DNA of 41,732 bases from Actinomycetales bacterium (GTDB lineage Bacteria > Actinomycetota > Actinomycetes > Actinomycetales > Actinomycetaceae), in contig JADGOQ010000089.1 of the NCBI GenBank assembly GCA_017882885.1, positions 1 to 41,732 of the forward strand. Reading direction: 5' to 3'. Of the stretch, positions 1-10,124 are shown piece after piece. Both the position numbers and the translations under genes were made by a program. The notes under the pieces are model-generated. The model was not told where the DNA came from. It ran no database searches and saw only the letters and a list, made by a program, of their open reading frames with translations. Numbering within the stretch: the stretch's first letter is position 1; the number at the start of each line of letters is the position of its first letter.

Positions 1-1
1 C

Positions 2-868
2 GACATCCTGGGAGCTGAGGACGCGTTCGGTGATATGGACTTCAAGGTCGCCGGCACACGCGAGTTCATCACCGCCATCCAGCTGGACACCAAACTGGAC
101 GGCATCCCGGCGTCCGTGCTGGCCGCGGCGCTCACCCAGGCCCGCGAGGCCCGGCTGTACATCCTCGACGTCATGACCGAGGCGATCGACTCGCCGGACG
201 AGATGGCCCCCACCGCCCCGCGCGTGATCACGGTCCAGGTGCCGATCGACAAGATCGGCGAGGTCATCGGGCCGAAGGGCAAGATGATCAACCAGATCCA
301 GGAGGAGACCGGCGCCGACATCACGATCGAGGACGACGGCACCGTGTACATCGGCGCCATCGACGGGCCCTCCGCCGAGGCTGCCCGCGCCATGGTCAAC
401 GCGATCGCGAACCCGCAGATGCCGGAGATCGGCGAGCGTTTCATCGGCACGGTGGTCAAGACCACCACGTTCGGTGCGTTCGTCTCGCTGAGCCCCGGGA
501 AGGACGGCCTGCTGCACATCTCGCAGGTCCGCCGCCTGGTCGGGGGCAAGCGCGTCGAGGACGTCGAGGAGGTGCTCCCTGTCGGCTCGAAGGTCGAGGT
601 GGAGCTCGCCGAGATCGACTCGCGCGGCAAGCTCTCCCTGCACGCCGTCGTCGACGGCGAGGCGGGGCCGGCCGAGCCGGCCGAGCGTGAGGACCGCCGT
701 GGCGGCGGCGACCGTCCCTCCGGCGCCCGCCCGGAGCGTGGCGAGCGTCGTCCGCGCCAGCGGACCCGCCGCTACAACGAGGACGGGACGGAAGCCGGCG
801 GCGAGACGTCCGCGGTGGAGTCCCTCGGCTCCGACGCGGCCTTCGACGACGGCCAGCCGGCCTCCTAG
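2..868 (+). CDS. pnp: Polynucleotide phosphorylase, C-terminal part (5' end outside window)
   Basis: Phosphorolytic 3'-5' exoribonuclease of mRNA decay; the window holds the last 288 residues. The reading frame is open from base 2 ([19 protein letters not shown], a PNPase hallmark at the end of the second RNase PH domain). A KH domain follows with its GPKG loop at about fragment residues 90-93, then an S1 domain at about 144-216 ([13 protein letters not shown] ... GLLHISQV). The last 70 or so residues are a low-complexity Arg/Gly/Glu-rich tail, common in actinobacterial PNPases and probably disordered RNA-binding sequence. A strong hairpin terminator follows the stop codon. Identification is secure; only the true start is not visible. 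Confidence 0.97.
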   Translation, partial: DILGAEDAFGDMDFKVAGTREFITAIQLDTKLDGIPASVLAAALTQAREARLYILDVMTEAIDSPDEMAPTAPRVITVQVPIDKIGEVIGPKGKMINQIQEETGADITIEDDGTVYIGAIDGPSAEAARAMVNAIANPQMPEIGERFIGTVVKTTTFGAFVSLSPGKDGLLHISQVRRLVGGKRVEDVEEVLPVGSKVEVELAEIDSRGKLSLHAVVDGEAGPAEPAEREDRRGGGDRPSGARPERGERRPRQRTRRYNEDGTEAGGETSAVESLGSDAAFDDGQPAS

Positions 869-878
869 CCACCCGCAC

Positions 879-917
879 CCGAAGGGCCCCGACGCCATTG
901 GCGCCGGGGCCCTTCGG
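879..917 (+). terminator. Rho-independent-type terminator after pnp
   Basis: The arms 881-896 and 900-915 are complementary over 16 bp with a single mismatch, enclose a 3-nt loop (897-899), and extend two more pairs outward. It begins about 10 nt after the pnp stop codon. No clear U-tract follows, which is common in GC-rich actinobacteria. Confidence 0.85.
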
Positions 918-972
918 CGTCCGGGGCGAGGCCCCCGGCAGGCGGTGGCAATCCCTGCCCGTGCCTCCCCGG

Positions 973-978
973 TAGGAT
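973..978 (+). promoter_or_regulatory. -10 element (leaderless promoter) of the M16 peptidase gene
   Basis: TAGGAT is followed by 7 nt and then the ATG at 986, with no Shine-Dalgarno sequence. Transcription should start at or next to the A of the start codon. Confidence 0.6.
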
Positions 979-985
979 TTGGACG

Positions 986-2350
986 ATGCCCGCGCAACCC
1001 ACCTGGTCCGTCGTGCCCCTCGTCAGCGGCACCTCCACCGACACCGCCGCCTCCTTCAGCCTCTCGCAGGACGGCGCCCTGATCCGGCGCTCGATCCTGC
1101 CCGGCGGGATCCGGGTCCTCACCGAGGACATCCCGGCCACCCGGTCCGCGGCGATCGGCGCCTGGGTCGCGGTCGGCTCGCGCGACGAGGCGGAGGAGCA
1201 CGCCGGTTCCACGCACTTCCTCGAGCACCTGCTGTTCAAGGGCACCTCCCGGCGCAGCGCCTACGACATCGCGGCCGCGTTCGACGCCGTCGGCGGGGAG
1301 GCCAACGCCGCCACCGCGAAGAACTACACCTGCTACTACGCCCGCGTCCTCGATGCGGACCTACCGCTGGCCAGCGCGATCATCATGGACATGGTCACCT
1401 CCTCGGTCCTGGACCCCGGGGAGTTCGAGACCGAGCGCGCAGTGATCCTCGAGGAGCTCTCGATGGCGCTGGACGACCCGTCCGACCTGGTGCACGAGCG
1501 CTTCACCGAGACGGTGCTGGCCGGCCACCCGCTGGGCCGCCCGATCGGGGGCACGCCGGAGACCATCGCGGCGCTGTCCCGCGACGCCGTGGCGGAACAT
1601 TACCGCACCACCTACGTGCCCGGCGAGCTGGTGATCACGGCAGCGGGCAACATCAACCACGACGACGTCTGCGAGGCGGTGCTGGCCGGCGCCCGGGCCG
1701 CCGGGTGGGCGCTCGACGCCGCCGCCGTCCCCGCGGAACGCCACGATGCCACCTCGGCCGCCTACGCCCCCGCGACGAAGCTGGCGATCGCCCGTCCGAT
1801 CGAGCAGGCGCACGTCATCCTGGGCGGGCGGGGCGTCGCCAACGGGGACCCGCGGCGTTTCGCGCTCGCGGTCGCCTCCACGATCCTGGGCGGCGGCATG
1901 AGCTCACGCCTCTTCCAGGAGATCCGCGAGAAGCGGGGGCTGGCCTACAGCACCTACTCCTTCACCTCGGGCTATGCCGAGGGGGGCCTGTTCGGCGCCT
2001 ACGCCGCGTGCGCGCCCGCCAAGGTGGGCGCCGTCGTCGAACTGCTGCGCGCCGAGGTGGCGAAGCTGACCGGCGAGCCGGCGGACGACGAGGAGCTGGG
2101 CCGGGCGATCGGGCAGATCTGCGGGAGTTTCGTGCTCGGGTCCGAGGACACGGGGGCACGGATGAGCCGCCTCGGGCTCGCCGAGATCGTGACGGGCCGG
2201 CTGCTCAGCTTCGAGGAGACCCTCGAGCGCTACCGGTCGGTCACCGCCGCGGACGTGCAGGCGGTGGCCGCCGACATCCTCGCCGCCGACCTCTCGCTGG
2301 TGCTGGTGGGGCCGCAGCAGGCCTGCGACGCGCTTCTCGCACTACCCTGA
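986..2350 (+). CDS. M16 family zinc metallopeptidase (pitrilysin/processing-protease type)
   Basis: 454 residues. The zinc-binding inverted motif HxxEH is H77-F-L-E80-H81, and the third ligand is probably a Glu of the EE pair at 156-157, about 75 residues on, as in M16 enzymes. Residues around 320-335 (FQEIREKRGLAYS) form the second-domain signature of the family. The length matches single-chain bacterial M16B proteins related to mitochondrial processing peptidase, which usually act as dimers. Its place directly after pnp and before dapB is conserved in actinobacteria (compare mycobacterial pepR). The natural substrate is not known from sequence. Its stop lies 4 nt before dapB. Confidence 0.93.
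   Translation: MPAQPTWSVVPLVSGTSTDTAASFSLSQDGALIRRSILPGGIRVLTEDIPATRSAAIGAWVAVGSRDEAEEHAGSTHFLEHLLFKGTSRRSAYDIAAAFDAVGGEANAATAKNYTCYYARVLDADLPLASAIIMDMVTSSVLDPGEFETERAVILEELSMALDDPSDLVHERFTETVLAGHPLGRPIGGTPETIAALSRDAVAEHYRTTYVPGELVITAAGNINHDDVCEAVLAGARAAGWALDAAAVPAERHDATSAAYAPATKLAIARPIEQAHVILGGRGVANGDPRRFALAVASTILGGGMSSRLFQEIREKRGLAYSTYSFTSGYAEGGLFGAYAACAPAKVGAVVELLRAEVAKLTGEPADDEELGRAIGQICGSFVLGSEDTGARMSRLGLAEIVTGRLLSFEETLERYRSVTAADVQAVAADILAADLSLVLVGPQQACDALLALP
2343..2348 (+). promoter_or_regulatory. Possible -10 element of dapB
   Basis: TACCCT lies 6 nt before the dapB ATG and overlaps the end of the M16 peptidase gene. It may give a leaderless dapB transcript in addition to read-through from upstream. 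Confidence 0.4.
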
Positions 2351-2354
2351 TCCC

Positions 2355-3095
2355 ATGACCATTCGTGTTGCGGTGATCGGTGCGCTGGGGCGCATGGGGC
2401 AGGCAGTGTGCGCGGCGGTCTCCGCCGCCCCGGATATGGAGCTCGTGGCGCGCCTCGACGTGGGCGACGACGTCGCCTCCCTCGCGGGCCGGGCGGACGT
2501 GGCCGTGGACTTCACCGTGCCCGCCGCGACCGAGTCCAACGTGCTCGCCCTCATCGACGCGGGGGTGCACGCGGTCGTGGGGACCACCGGGTGGACCGCG
2601 GAGGCACTGGAACGGGTACGCGCGCGCCTCGACGGCTCCGCCACCTCGGTGCTGATCGCCCCGAACTTCGCGCTCTCGGCGGTCCTCGCGATGGTGTTCG
2701 CCTCCAGGGCAGCGCCCCTGTTCGAGTCCGCCGAGGTGATCGAGCTGCACCACCCGGAGAAGGTGGACGCGCCCTCGGGGACCGCGGTCCACACCGCCCG
2801 GGCGATCGCGGCCGCACGGCGCGAGGCGGGGCTGGGGGACATGCCCGATGCCACCACGAAGCAGCTGGACGGCGCCCGCGGCGCGGTGGTGGACGGCGTG
2901 CACGTCCACTCGATTCGGCTGCGCGGCCTCGTGGCGCACGAGGAGGTCGTGTTCGGCAACCCGGGGGAGCAGCTCACCATCCGCACGGACTCGTTCGACC
3001 GCTCCAGTTTCATGCCGGGTGTCCTGCTCGCCGTCCGGCGCGTGCCGGGGATCCCGGGCCTCACGGTCGGGCTGGACGCCCTGATCGAGCTGTAG
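2355..3095 (+). CDS. dapB: 4-hydroxy-tetrahydrodipicolinate reductase
   Basis: Reduces the product of DapA to tetrahydrodipicolinate with NAD(P)H, the second dedicated step of lysine/diaminopimelate synthesis in the cytoplasm. 246 residues, the usual length. The N-terminal dinucleotide-binding loop is GALGRMG (residues 9-15). The DapB signature ELHHPEKVDAPSGTA, carrying the catalytic His and Lys, follows in the substrate domain. The gene starts 4 nt after the upstream M16 peptidase gene with no good Shine-Dalgarno, so it is either translationally coupled or leaderless. dapA lies 0.6 kb downstream, separated by a gene on the other strand, and dapF is also in the window. Confidence 0.97.
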   Translation: MTIRVAVIGALGRMGQAVCAAVSAAPDMELVARLDVGDDVASLAGRADVAVDFTVPAATESNVLALIDAGVHAVVGTTGWTAEALERVRARLDGSATSVLIAPNFALSAVLAMVFASRAAPLFESAEVIELHHPEKVDAPSGTAVHTARAIAAARREAGLGDMPDATTKQLDGARGAVVDGVHVHSIRLRGLVAHEEVVFGNPGEQLTIRTDSFDRSSFMPGVLLAVRRVPGIPGLTVGLDALIEL

Positions 3096-3105
3096 ACCCG
3101 GCGGC

Positions 3106-3651
3106 TCAGCCCAGCGTGGTGTGCCACGCGATCTGGGTGATCTCCCCGTCGCCGACCGCGAACCGGCGGCGCACCCCCAGCGGCGCGAACCCAGCCGAGG
3201 TGAGGAACCGCGTGCGTACCTGGTCGCCCTGGACGCACCACGTCAGCACGGCGACGGCGTTCTGCTGGCGCAGGATTTCCGCGCACGCGGCCAGCAGGCG
3301 GGAGCCGTGGCCGGCGCGGACCCGGTCGGGCGCCACCTCCAGCGCCACGATCTCCGCCTGTAGGGCGGCGCCGGCATGGGGCAGGTCCCCGTCCGCCGGG
3401 GCGAGCGCGGCGAATCCCACGATCACCTGGCCGTCCAGAGCGGTGAGCACGCGGTGGAAGGGTGTGGGCGGGGCGTCGATCGCGGCGAGCCACTGCGCGG
3501 CGAAGGCCGCGGGCCCGAGGCCGTCCGCGGCCTCGTCCGGGAGATCTCGGCCGAGCCCGGCCTCCGCGGCCAGCCGAAGAGTCTCGGCATGGATCGCGCC
3601 GATCCGCTCGGAGTCGGCGGGCAGGGCGGGTCGCACGGAAACATCAGCCAC
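3106..3651 (-). CDS. GNAT family N-acetyltransferase
   Basis: 181 residues with a GNAT fold. The central IVALEVAPDRVRAGHGSRLL segment is motif A, with the R-x-x-G-x-G/A acetyl-CoA pyrophosphate loop as RAGHGS. The N-terminus (VSVRPALPADSERIGAIH) is the usual GNAT entry strand. The acceptor substrate cannot be read from sequence. The GTG start at 3651 is preceded by TAGGGT 6 nt upstream, so the mRNA is probably leaderless. The gene is convergent with dapB (10 nt between stops) and divergent from dapA (76 nt between starts). Confidence 0.85.
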   Translation of the reverse strand: MADVSVRPALPADSERIGAIHAETLRLAAEAGLGRDLPDEAADGLGPAAFAAQWLAAIDAPPTPFHRVLTALDGQVIVGFAALAPADGDLPHAGAALQAEIVALEVAPDRVRAGHGSRLLAACAEILRQQNAVAVLTWCVQGDQVRTRFLTSAGFAPLGVRRRFAVGDGEITQIAWHTTLG

Positions 3652-3657
3652 CCCGCC

Positions 3658-3663
3658 ACCCTA
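3658..3663 (-). promoter_or_regulatory. -10 element (leaderless promoter) of the GNAT gene
   Basis: TAGGGT on the minus strand lies 6 nt from the GTG start at 3651, and there is no Shine-Dalgarno sequence. Confidence 0.5.
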
Positions 3664-3714
3664 ACCGGTGTCCCACCCACCGGCCCGGCGGCCCCGTCGG
3701 CCACCCGGAGGCAC

Positions 3715-3720
3715 TACCGT
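3715..3720 (+). promoter_or_regulatory. -10 element (leaderless promoter) of dapA
   Basis: TACCGT is followed by 7 nt and then the dapA ATG at 3728. No Shine-Dalgarno is present, which supports this start over an upstream in-frame ATG at 3668. Confidence 0.55.
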
Positions 3721-3727
3721 GGGCCGC

Positions 3728-4618
3728 ATGGACGCACGCACCGCCTTCGGGACCGTCATCCCCGCCATGGTCACGCCCTTCCACGCGGACGGGTCGCTGG
3801 ACCTGGCGTCCGCCCAGCGACTCGCGGACCACTTGGTCACCGAGGGCTGCGACGGCATCGTCGTCTCCGGCACCACGGGCGAGTCGCCCACCACGCACGG
3901 CCCCGAGAAGGCGGACCTGGTCCGCGCCGTCGTCGAGGCGGTCGGCGGCCGGGCGCGGGTAATCGCCGGCGCGGGCTCGAACGACACCGCGCATGCCGTT
4001 TGCATGGCCGAGGCGGCCGCCCAAGCCGGCGCGCAGGCCCTCCTGGTGGTCTCCCCCTACTACAACCGCCCCTCGCAGGACGGTGTGGCCGCGCACATCG
4101 AGACGATCGCATCGGCCACCGACCTGCCGGTCATGGTGTACGACATCCCCGGCCGCACCGGCGTGGCGATCGGGCCCGAGTGCTCCGCCCGCATCGCGCG
4201 CCACCCGAACGTGGTCGCGTTCAAGGACGCCACGGGCAATCCGGTGGCCGGCTGCCGCCGCGGCCGCGAGACCGGTATGGCCGTGTTCTCCGGCGACGAT
4301 GCCCTGAACCTCACCTTCCTCACGCACGGTGCCGTGGGAGTGGTGTCCGTCGTCGCGCACGCGGGAGCGCGCCAGTACCGCCGCATGGTCGACGCCGTCG
4401 CGGCCTCCGATCTGGCCGCCGCGCTGGACGCCCACAACGCGGTCATGCCGCTGGTGGACGCCATCATGGGCGCGGGGCAGGGTGCCGTGCTCGCCAAGCT
4501 GGCGGCCTTCGAGCAGGGGCTGATCTCCACGCCCACCCTGCGGCTCCCGCTCGTCCCGGCAACCGCCGCCCAGCGCGAGGCGCTGCTGCGCGCGATGGAG
4601 GCCGTGCGGGCACTGTAG
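3728..4618 (+). CDS. dapA: 4-hydroxy-tetrahydrodipicolinate synthase
   Basis: Condenses pyruvate with aspartate semialdehyde, the first committed step to diaminopimelate and lysine. 296 residues from the ATG at 3728; the frame stays open further upstream, but the extra residues are Pro/Arg-rich and unlike the family. The Schiff-base lysine is K166 in VVAFKDATG. The proton-relay tyrosine is Y138 with R143 in the following YDIPGRT segment. The TTGES segment at 49-53 binds pyruvate. The gene stands between a divergent GNAT gene and rnj in the usual actinobacterial order. Confidence 0.96.
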   Translation: MDARTAFGTVIPAMVTPFHADGSLDLASAQRLADHLVTEGCDGIVVSGTTGESPTTHGPEKADLVRAVVEAVGGRARVIAGAGSNDTAHAVCMAEAAAQAGAQALLVVSPYYNRPSQDGVAAHIETIASATDLPVMVYDIPGRTGVAIGPECSARIARHPNVVAFKDATGNPVAGCRRGRETGMAVFSGDDALNLTFLTHGAVGVVSVVAHAGARQYRRMVDAVAASDLAAALDAHNAVMPLVDAIMGAGQGAVLAKLAAFEQGLISTPTLRLPLVPATAAQREALLRAMEAVRAL

Positions 4619-4639
4619 GAGCACCGCTCCGGTCAATGG

Positions 4640-4645
4640 CAGGAT
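4640..4645 (+). promoter_or_regulatory. Possible -10 element of rnj
   Basis: CAGGAT lies 6 nt before the GTG start of rnj. It keeps the conserved A at position 2 and T at position 6 but lacks the first T, so it is a weaker match than the others in this window. Confidence 0.35.
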
Positions 4646-4651
4646 GGACCC

Positions 4652-6334
4652 GTGAGTCATCCCCATCCTGAACTTTCGCTCCCCGCCCGCCTGCGAGACG
4701 GAACCCTGCGCATCACGCCGCTCGGTGGCCTCGGCGAGGTCGGCCGCAACATGAGCGTCCTCGAGCTCAACCGCAAGCTGCTGATCGTCGACTGTGGGGT
4801 CCTCTTCCCGGAGGACAACCACCCCGGCGTGGACCTGATCCTCCCCGACTTCACCTCGATCCGCGACCGGCTCGACGACGTCGTCGGCCTCATCCTCACG
4901 CACGGGCACGAGGACCACATCGGCGCGGTGCCCTACCTGCTGCGGCAGCGGGGCGACATCCCGATCATCGGCTCGGAGCTGACGCTGGCGTTCATCGAGG
5001 CGAAGCTCAAGGAGCACCGCATCACCCCTTACACGCTGCGGGTGGCGGAGGGCCAGATCGAGGACTTCGGCCCCTTCGAGTGCGAGTTCGTGGCTGTCAA
5101 CCACTCGATCCCGGACGGCCTCGCGGTGATGATCCGCACCGTTGCCGGCAACGTGCTCCACACCGGCGACTTCAAGATGGACCAACTGCCGCTCGACGGC
5201 CGGATCACGGACCTGCGGTCCTTTGCCCGGTTCGGCGAGGAGGGCGTGGACCTGTTCATGGTGGACTCCACCAACGCGGAGGTGCCCGGATTCACGGCCC
5301 ACGAGCGCGAGATCGGCCCGGTCCTCGACTCCCTCTTCGCCCAGTCCACGGGCAAGATCGTGGTGGCCTCATTCGCGTCCCACGTGCACCGCGTCCAGCA
5401 GGTGCTCAACGCGGCCGCCCGTCACGACCGCAAGGTGTGCATGGTGGGACGCTCGATGGTGCGCAACATGGGGATCGCGGCGGACCTCGGGTTCCTCAAC
5501 GTGCCCGAGGGCGTGTTGGTGGACCTGAAGGAGATCGAGCACCTCCCGGACGACAAACTGGTCCTCATGGCCACCGGCTCGCAGGGCGAGCCCATGGCCG
5601 TCCTCGCCCGCATCGCCAACAAGGACCACAAGGTGTCCGTGGGCCCGGGCGACACCGTGATCTTCGCCTCCTCCCTGATCCCCGGCAACGAGAACTCGGT
5701 GTACCGCGTGATCAACGGCCTGATGCGCCTGGGTGCCCGCGTCGTGCACCAGGCCAACGCGAAGGTCCACGTCTCCGGGCACGCGTCCGCGGGCGAGCTG
5801 TTGTACTGCTACAACCTCGTCCAGCCGCGCAACGTCATGCCGATCCACGGCGAGATCCGCCACCTCGTGGCGAACGGCGCCCTGGCGGTCCAGACCGGCG
5901 TGCCGCCGGAGCGCGTGATGCTCGCCGAGGACGGCGTGGTCGTGGACCTGGTCGACGGCGTCGCCCGGATCGCGGGGGCCGTCCCGTGCGGGTACATCTA
6001 CGTGGACGGGTCCTCGGTGGGGGAGATCACCGATGCCGAACTCAAGGACCGCCGGATCCTGGGGGAGGAGGGCTTCATCTCGATCTTCGCGGCGGTGGAC
6101 TCGTCGACCGGGGAGATCGTGGTGGGCCCGCACATCCAGGCTCGTGGCATGGCGGAGGGCGAAGAAGTCTTCGACCCGATCCGGAGCGAGCTCCGCATCG
6201 CGCTCGAGAAGGCCGCACAGGACTCGACGGACCCGCGCCAGCTGCAACAGGTGATGCGGCGCGTGGTGGGCCGGTTCGCCTCCCAGAAGCTGCGCCGCAG
6301 GCCGCTGATCATCCCGGTGGTCATCGAGACGTGA
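4652..6334 (+). CDS. rnj: Ribonuclease J (metallo-beta-lactamase/beta-CASP RNase)
   Basis: Dual 5'-3' exonuclease and endonuclease of RNA maturation and decay, acting beside PNPase. 560 residues, the usual size. The zinc-binding signature HGHEDH spans residues 84-89, the beta-CASP domain follows the metallo-beta-lactamase core, and the C-terminal region ([10 protein letters not shown], then [10 protein letters not shown]) carries the conserved RNase J motifs. The start is GTG at 4652, 33 nt after dapA. The dapA-rnj-ftsK order is conserved in actinobacteria. Confidence 0.96.
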   Translation: MSHPHPELSLPARLRDGTLRITPLGGLGEVGRNMSVLELNRKLLIVDCGVLFPEDNHPGVDLILPDFTSIRDRLDDVVGLILTHGHEDHIGAVPYLLRQRGDIPIIGSELTLAFIEAKLKEHRITPYTLRVAEGQIEDFGPFECEFVAVNHSIPDGLAVMIRTVAGNVLHTGDFKMDQLPLDGRITDLRSFARFGEEGVDLFMVDSTNAEVPGFTAHEREIGPVLDSLFAQSTGKIVVASFASHVHRVQQVLNAAARHDRKVCMVGRSMVRNMGIAADLGFLNVPEGVLVDLKEIEHLPDDKLVLMATGSQGEPMAVLARIANKDHKVSVGPGDTVIFASSLIPGNENSVYRVINGLMRLGARVVHQANAKVHVSGHASAGELLYCYNLVQPRNVMPIHGEIRHLVANGALAVQTGVPPERVMLAEDGVVVDLVDGVARIAGAVPCGYIYVDGSSVGEITDAELKDRRILGEEGFISIFAAVDSSTGEIVVGPHIQARGMAEGEEVFDPIRSELRIALEKAAQDSTDPRQLQQVMRRVVGRFASQKLRRRPLIIPVVIET

Positions 6335-6404
6335 CGGCGGCAGCGCACGGCACCGATCGGGCAACCCACCGGCGCGCCCCCTCGGGGTGTGCGCCCCGGC
6401 GGGA

Positions 6405-6410
6405 TACCGT
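6405..6410 (+). promoter_or_regulatory. -10 element of ftsK
   Basis: TACCGT is followed by 9 nt and then the ATG at 6420. The leader would be absent or 1-3 nt long. It also argues against the in-frame GTG at 6387, which lies upstream of this element. Confidence 0.45.
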
Positions 6411-6419
6411 CGACCCAGT

Positions 6420-8897
6420 ATGGCCACCCGAACGCCCTCCCCGGCACGGCAGGCCGCGATGAGACGACGCCCGGCCACCGGGACGTCCACGCGGGCCCGT
6501 CGCGCACCGGCGCGCCGTCGGCGCGCATTCCCGGTCCGCGTGGTCCGGGGGATCTGGATGGGAGGAGCGCACCTCGTGGGCGGAACGACTCGGAAGGTGA
6601 CGAACGCCGCGCGGGGGGCCGACCCGGCGCTGCGTCGCGACGGGATCGCGTTCCTGTTCCTGGCGCTCGCGATCGTGATCGCGATCAGGGAGTGGTTCGG
6701 CCTCTCGGGGCTGGCCGGCGACGTGATCCACCACGGCGCCGCGGGGCTCATCGGCATCCTCGGCGTGCTGCTGCCGGTCCTGTTCGCGGCGCTGGCGTTC
6801 CGGCTCTTCCGCCACCCGGAGGCCTCCCGCGCAAACGGCCGGGTCTCGATCGGTGTGGTCCTGCTGGTGGCCGCCGTGGCCGGCCTGGTCCACATCGGCG
6901 GTGGCGTGCCGTCCCCGTTCGAGGACATCGCGGCCGTGGAGGCGGCCGGTGGTGTGGTGGGCTGGGTGTTCGCCGCGCCGCTCGTCATCCTCTTCACCGC
7001 GTATGCCGCGGTGCCCATCCTTGTCCTCCTGATCGCGTTGTCCCTGTGCATCATCACGGCGACGCCGGTCGGTGCCGTCCCCGGCCGCATCGCCGGCGTG
7101 TTCCGCCGCCCGCCCGCCGTCGACGCCGTCGACGCCCTCGCCGACGAGCGCCCTGCCGCGCCGCGCACCCGCGTGCGCCGCGGGGCGGCGATCGCCGACA
7201 GCACCGACGTCGTGGAGCCGGCCCCGGAACCGGAGGCGCCCGCGCCGCGGAGCCGGAAACGCAAGCAGGAGCCGGACGAGCATGCGGAGCTCCAGGCCCC
7301 GCCCACGCAGGTGCTCCCCGCGCGCGCCGAGCAGCTGGAGCTCTCGCCGCACATCGTCTACACGCTGCCCGGCGACGCGTTGCTGGTGAAGGGCGGTCCC
7401 CACAAGGTCCGCTCCGCCGCGAACGACCACGTGGTGGAGCGTCTCACGAACGTCTTCGAGGAGTTCGAGATCCCCGCCACCGTGACCGGCTTCTCCCGTG
7501 GGCCGACGGTCACCCGGTACGAGGTGGAGCTCGGACCCGGGACCAAGGTGGAGCGCGTGACCGCGCTCTCGAAGAACATCGCCTATGCCGTGGCGAGCGC
7601 GGACGTCCGTATCCTCTCGCCGATCCCGGGCAAGTCGGCCATCGGCATCGAAATCCCCAACGCGGACCGGGAGACCGTCGCGCTCGGGGACGTGCTGCGG
7701 TCCAGCAACGCCCTGCGGACCGAGCACCCGCTCGTCGTCGGCGTCGGGAAGGACGTCGAGGGCGGGTACGTGGTGGCCAACCTCGCCAGGATGCCGCACC
7801 TGCTCGTCGCGGGTGCCACCGGTTCCGGGAAGTCCTCCTTCATCAACTCGATGATCACGTCGATCCTGATGCGGGCCACGCCGGAGCAGGTCCGCATGGT
7901 GCTTGTGGACCCGAAACGGGTGGAGCTCACGATCTACGAGGGCATCCCGCACCTGATCACGCCCATCATCACGAACCCGAAGAAGGCCGCCGAGGCCCTC
8001 GAGTGGGTGGTGCGCGAGATGGACATGCGTTACGACGACCTTGCCGCGTGGGGATTCAAGCACATCGACAACTTCAACGCCGCGGTGCGTTCGGGCAAGG
8101 TGGTGCCGCTGCCCGGCTCCGAACGCGTCATCGCGCCCTATCCGTACCTGCTGGTGATCGTCGACGAACTCGCGGACCTCATGATGGTGGCCCCCCGCGA
8201 CGTGGAGTCGTCCATCCAGCGCATCACCCAGCTCGCCCGGGCGGCCGGTATCCACCTCGTCCTCGCGACGCAGCGGCCGTCGGTCGACGTCGTCACGGGG
8301 CTGATCAAGGCCAACGTGCCGTCGCGGCTCGCGTTCGCGACGTCCTCGGTCACCGATTCCCGGGTGATCCTCGACTCTCCGGGCGCCGAGAAGCTGATCG
8401 GGCAGGGGGACGCACTGTTCCACCCCTCGGGCAAGGCGAAGCCCATGCGCGTGCAGGGCGCGTGGGTGTCCGAGGCCGAGGTCCACGCCGTCGTCGAGCA
8501 TGTGAAGGCCCAGATGAAGCCCACGTACCGTGAGGACGTCGCGGTGCTGGTGCCGAAGAAGCAGGTGGACGAGGACATCGGCAACGACCTCGACCTGCTG
8601 CTCCAGGCGGCCGAACTGGTGATCACGACCAATTTCGGATCCACCTCGATGCTGCAGCGCAAGCTTCGGGTAGGCTTCGCGAAAGCCGGACGGCTGATGG
8701 ACCTGCTGGAGTCCCGCGAGATCGTGGGGCCTTCGGAGGGCTCGAAGGCCCGGGACGTGCTGGTGCACCCGGACGACCTGCCGGGCGCGCTGGCCATGTT
8801 GCGGGGCGAGCCGCCGGCCGACGTCGCGGACCAGGAATACACGGACACCTATGAGGACGACGGAGATGAGGACGCGTGGCAGCTGACCGGCAGGTGA
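6420..8897 (+). CDS. ftsK: DNA translocase FtsK/SpoIIIE
   Basis: Septal ATP-driven pump that moves chromosome termini through the closing septum. 825 residues. After a very basic N-terminus there are four membrane segments (about 74-92, 104-130, 142-160, 180-212), then a Pro/Arg-rich linker (about 215-300), the alpha/beta motor with Walker A GATGSGKS (465-472) and Walker [11 protein letters not shown] (577-586), and a C-terminal gamma winged helix (about 730-795) that reads polar DNA signals. The ATG at 6420 is chosen for its -10 spacing. The end overlaps pgsA by 22 nt. Confidence 0.95.
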   Translation: MATRTPSPARQAAMRRRPATGTSTRARRAPARRRRAFPVRVVRGIWMGGAHLVGGTTRKVTNAARGADPALRRDGIAFLFLALAIVIAIREWFGLSGLAGDVIHHGAAGLIGILGVLLPVLFAALAFRLFRHPEASRANGRVSIGVVLLVAAVAGLVHIGGGVPSPFEDIAAVEAAGGVVGWVFAAPLVILFTAYAAVPILVLLIALSLCIITATPVGAVPGRIAGVFRRPPAVDAVDALADERPAAPRTRVRRGAAIADSTDVVEPAPEPEAPAPRSRKRKQEPDEHAELQAPPTQVLPARAEQLELSPHIVYTLPGDALLVKGGPHKVRSAANDHVVERLTNVFEEFEIPATVTGFSRGPTVTRYEVELGPGTKVERVTALSKNIAYAVASADVRILSPIPGKSAIGIEIPNADRETVALGDVLRSSNALRTEHPLVVGVGKDVEGGYVVANLARMPHLLVAGATGSGKSSFINSMITSILMRATPEQVRMVLVDPKRVELTIYEGIPHLITPIITNPKKAAEALEWVVREMDMRYDDLAAWGFKHIDNFNAAVRSGKVVPLPGSERVIAPYPYLLVIVDELADLMMVAPRDVESSIQRITQLARAAGIHLVLATQRPSVDVVTGLIKANVPSRLAFATSSVTDSRVILDSPGAEKLIGQGDALFHPSGKAKPMRVQGAWVSEAEVHAVVEHVKAQMKPTYREDVAVLVPKKQVDEDIGNDLDLLLQAAELVITTNFGSTSMLQRKLRVGFAKAGRLMDLLESREIVGPSEGSKARDVLVHPDDLPGALAMLRGEPPADVADQEYTDTYEDDGDEDAWQLTGR

Positions 8898-9463
8898 CGG
8901 TCTCGCCGTGGAACATCGCCAACGCGATCACGGTTCTCCGGATCCTGATGGTCCCGCTGTTCGCCTGGATCTTCCTGATGGACGGCACCGCTGCCCGGCT
9001 GTGGGCCGCGGTGATCTTCGTAGTCGCGGCGCTCACCGACCGCCTCGACGGCTACCTCGCGCGCTCCCGCGGCCTGATCACGAACCTCGGCAAGATCCTC
9101 GATCCGATCGCCGACAAGTCCCTGGTGGTGGCGGCGCTGGTCCTGCTCTCGATGGACGGCCTCGTCCCGTGGTGGGTGACGATCCTGATAATCGTGCGCG
9201 AACTCGGGATCACCATCCTGCGGTTCTTCATGATCCGCCGCGCCGTGATGGCCGCGTCCAAGGGCGGGAAGATCAAGACGACCCTCCAGATGGTGTTCAT
9301 CGTGGGCATGCTCGTGCCGTGGACCGCCATCCTCCCCGGAGCGCTCGCCGCGTTCTTCGTCTACACCACCATCGTGGTGATGTACCTCGCCGTGGCGGTC
9401 ACCGTGGTGACTGGCCTCCAGTACGTCCTCGACGCGCAACGGATCGCGCGCGGGGCGTCGTGA
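8876..9463 (+). CDS. pgsA: CDP-diacylglycerol--glycerol-3-phosphate 3-phosphatidyltransferase
   Basis: Membrane enzyme that makes phosphatidylglycerol phosphate from CDP-diacylglycerol and glycerol-3-phosphate. 195 residues with several hydrophobic helices. The CDP-alcohol phosphotransferase signature D-x2-D-G-x2-A-R-x8-G-x3-D-x3-D is complete (D55, D58, G59, A62, R63, G72, D76, D80). The GTG at 8876 is preferred because GGAGATGAGG lies just upstream. A second in-frame GTG at 8894 overlaps the ftsK stop as GTGA but has no good ribosome site. The stop overlaps pncC by 4 nt. Confidence 0.93.
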   Translation: MAADRQVTVSPWNIANAITVLRILMVPLFAWIFLMDGTAARLWAAVIFVVAALTDRLDGYLARSRGLITNLGKILDPIADKSLVVAALVLLSMDGLVPWWVTILIIVRELGITILRFFMIRRAVMAASKGGKIKTTLQMVFIVGMLVPWTAILPGALAAFFVYTTIVVMYLAVAVTVVTGLQYVLDAQRIARGAS

Positions 9464-9981
9464 CCCCCTGGGACGTGCGAGGACCACAGGACCGGGCACA
9501 CGAGGCGGCCCTGCGCGTGGTCGCGGCCCTTGATGGGCGCACGGTCGCCACCGCGGAGTCGCTCACCGCGGGACTCGTCTGCGCCACGCTGGGGACGATC
9601 CCGGGCGTCTCTGCGATCCTGCGGGGCGGCGTCGTCGCCTACTGCCAGGACGTGAAGGTGGGGGTCCTCGGGGTGGAGCGGGCCCTGCTCGAGGGCGGCG
9701 GAGCGGTGCAGGAGGAGGTGGCGCGCGCGATGGCGGCGGGGGCGTGCCGGCTGCTCGGGGCGCGCTTCGCCGTCGCGACGACGGGGGTTGCCGGCCCGGG
9801 TCCGGCGGAGGGCCACCCTCCGGGGACGGTGTGGCTCTGTGCCGTGGACTCCGCCGGTGCCACCAGCACGAGGCGGCTGGCCCTCCCCGGCGCACGCGAC
9901 GACGTGCGGTGGGGTGCCACCGCGGCGGCGCTGGGACTGCTCGCCGAACTGGCGGAACAAATCAACGGGGCAGGTCGTTGA
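9460..9981 (+). CDS. pncC: Nicotinamide-nucleotide amidohydrolase (CinA C-terminal domain protein)
   Basis: Deamidates NMN to nicotinate mononucleotide in NAD salvage. 173 residues containing only the CinA C-terminal domain: the TAESLTAGL segment near residues 28-36 carries the catalytic serine, and [13 protein letters not shown] is the second family motif. The N-terminal molybdopterin-binding-like domain of full-length CinA is absent, as is common in actinobacteria. The GTG start overlaps the pgsA stop as GTGA, so translation is coupled. Its position between pgsA and clgR/recA is typical of the cinA locus. Confidence 0.9.
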   Translation: MTPWDVRGPQDRAHEAALRVVAALDGRTVATAESLTAGLVCATLGTIPGVSAILRGGVVAYCQDVKVGVLGVERALLEGGGAVQEEVARAMAAGACRLLGARFAVATTGVAGPGPAEGHPPGTVWLCAVDSAGATSTRRLALPGARDDVRWGATAAALGLLAELAEQINGAGR

Positions 9982-10076
9982 ACCGGTTGATGGAAACTAC
10001 CCGAGCCACAGCAAGCGCCACGCGCATGCGCCCCGAGCCCGCGCGGCCCGGCTGGCGCTCCGCCGCGCGCCCGAAC

Positions 10077-10082
10077 TACGCT
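10077..10082 (+). promoter_or_regulatory. -10 element for clgR
   Basis: TACGCT sits 42 nt before the clgR start, leaving room for a leader of about 35 nt with a GAAGGAGG ribosome site (10112-10119). I see no convincing -35 hexamer. Confidence 0.4.
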
Positions 10083-10124
10083 GGACGGTACGTGGTCGCC
10101 ACGCCCACGACGAAGGAGGTGCCC

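Noticed and set aside
3644-5302. Long open frame (about 550 codons) on the minus strand opposite dapA and rnj
   Set aside because: It is antisense to two clear enzymes, its product is dominated by Arg, His, Val and Gly with no domain, and such frames are expected in very GC-rich DNA.
6321-8768. Open frame of about 815 codons opposite ftsK
   Set aside because: Shadow of the ftsK frame; His/Arg/Gly/Asp-rich product with no recognizable motif or ribosome site.
9982-10124. ClgR autoregulatory site upstream of clgR
   Set aside because: Several CGC and GCG triplets occur, but none fits the CGCYNANRGCG spacing, and such triplets are frequent by chance in this composition.
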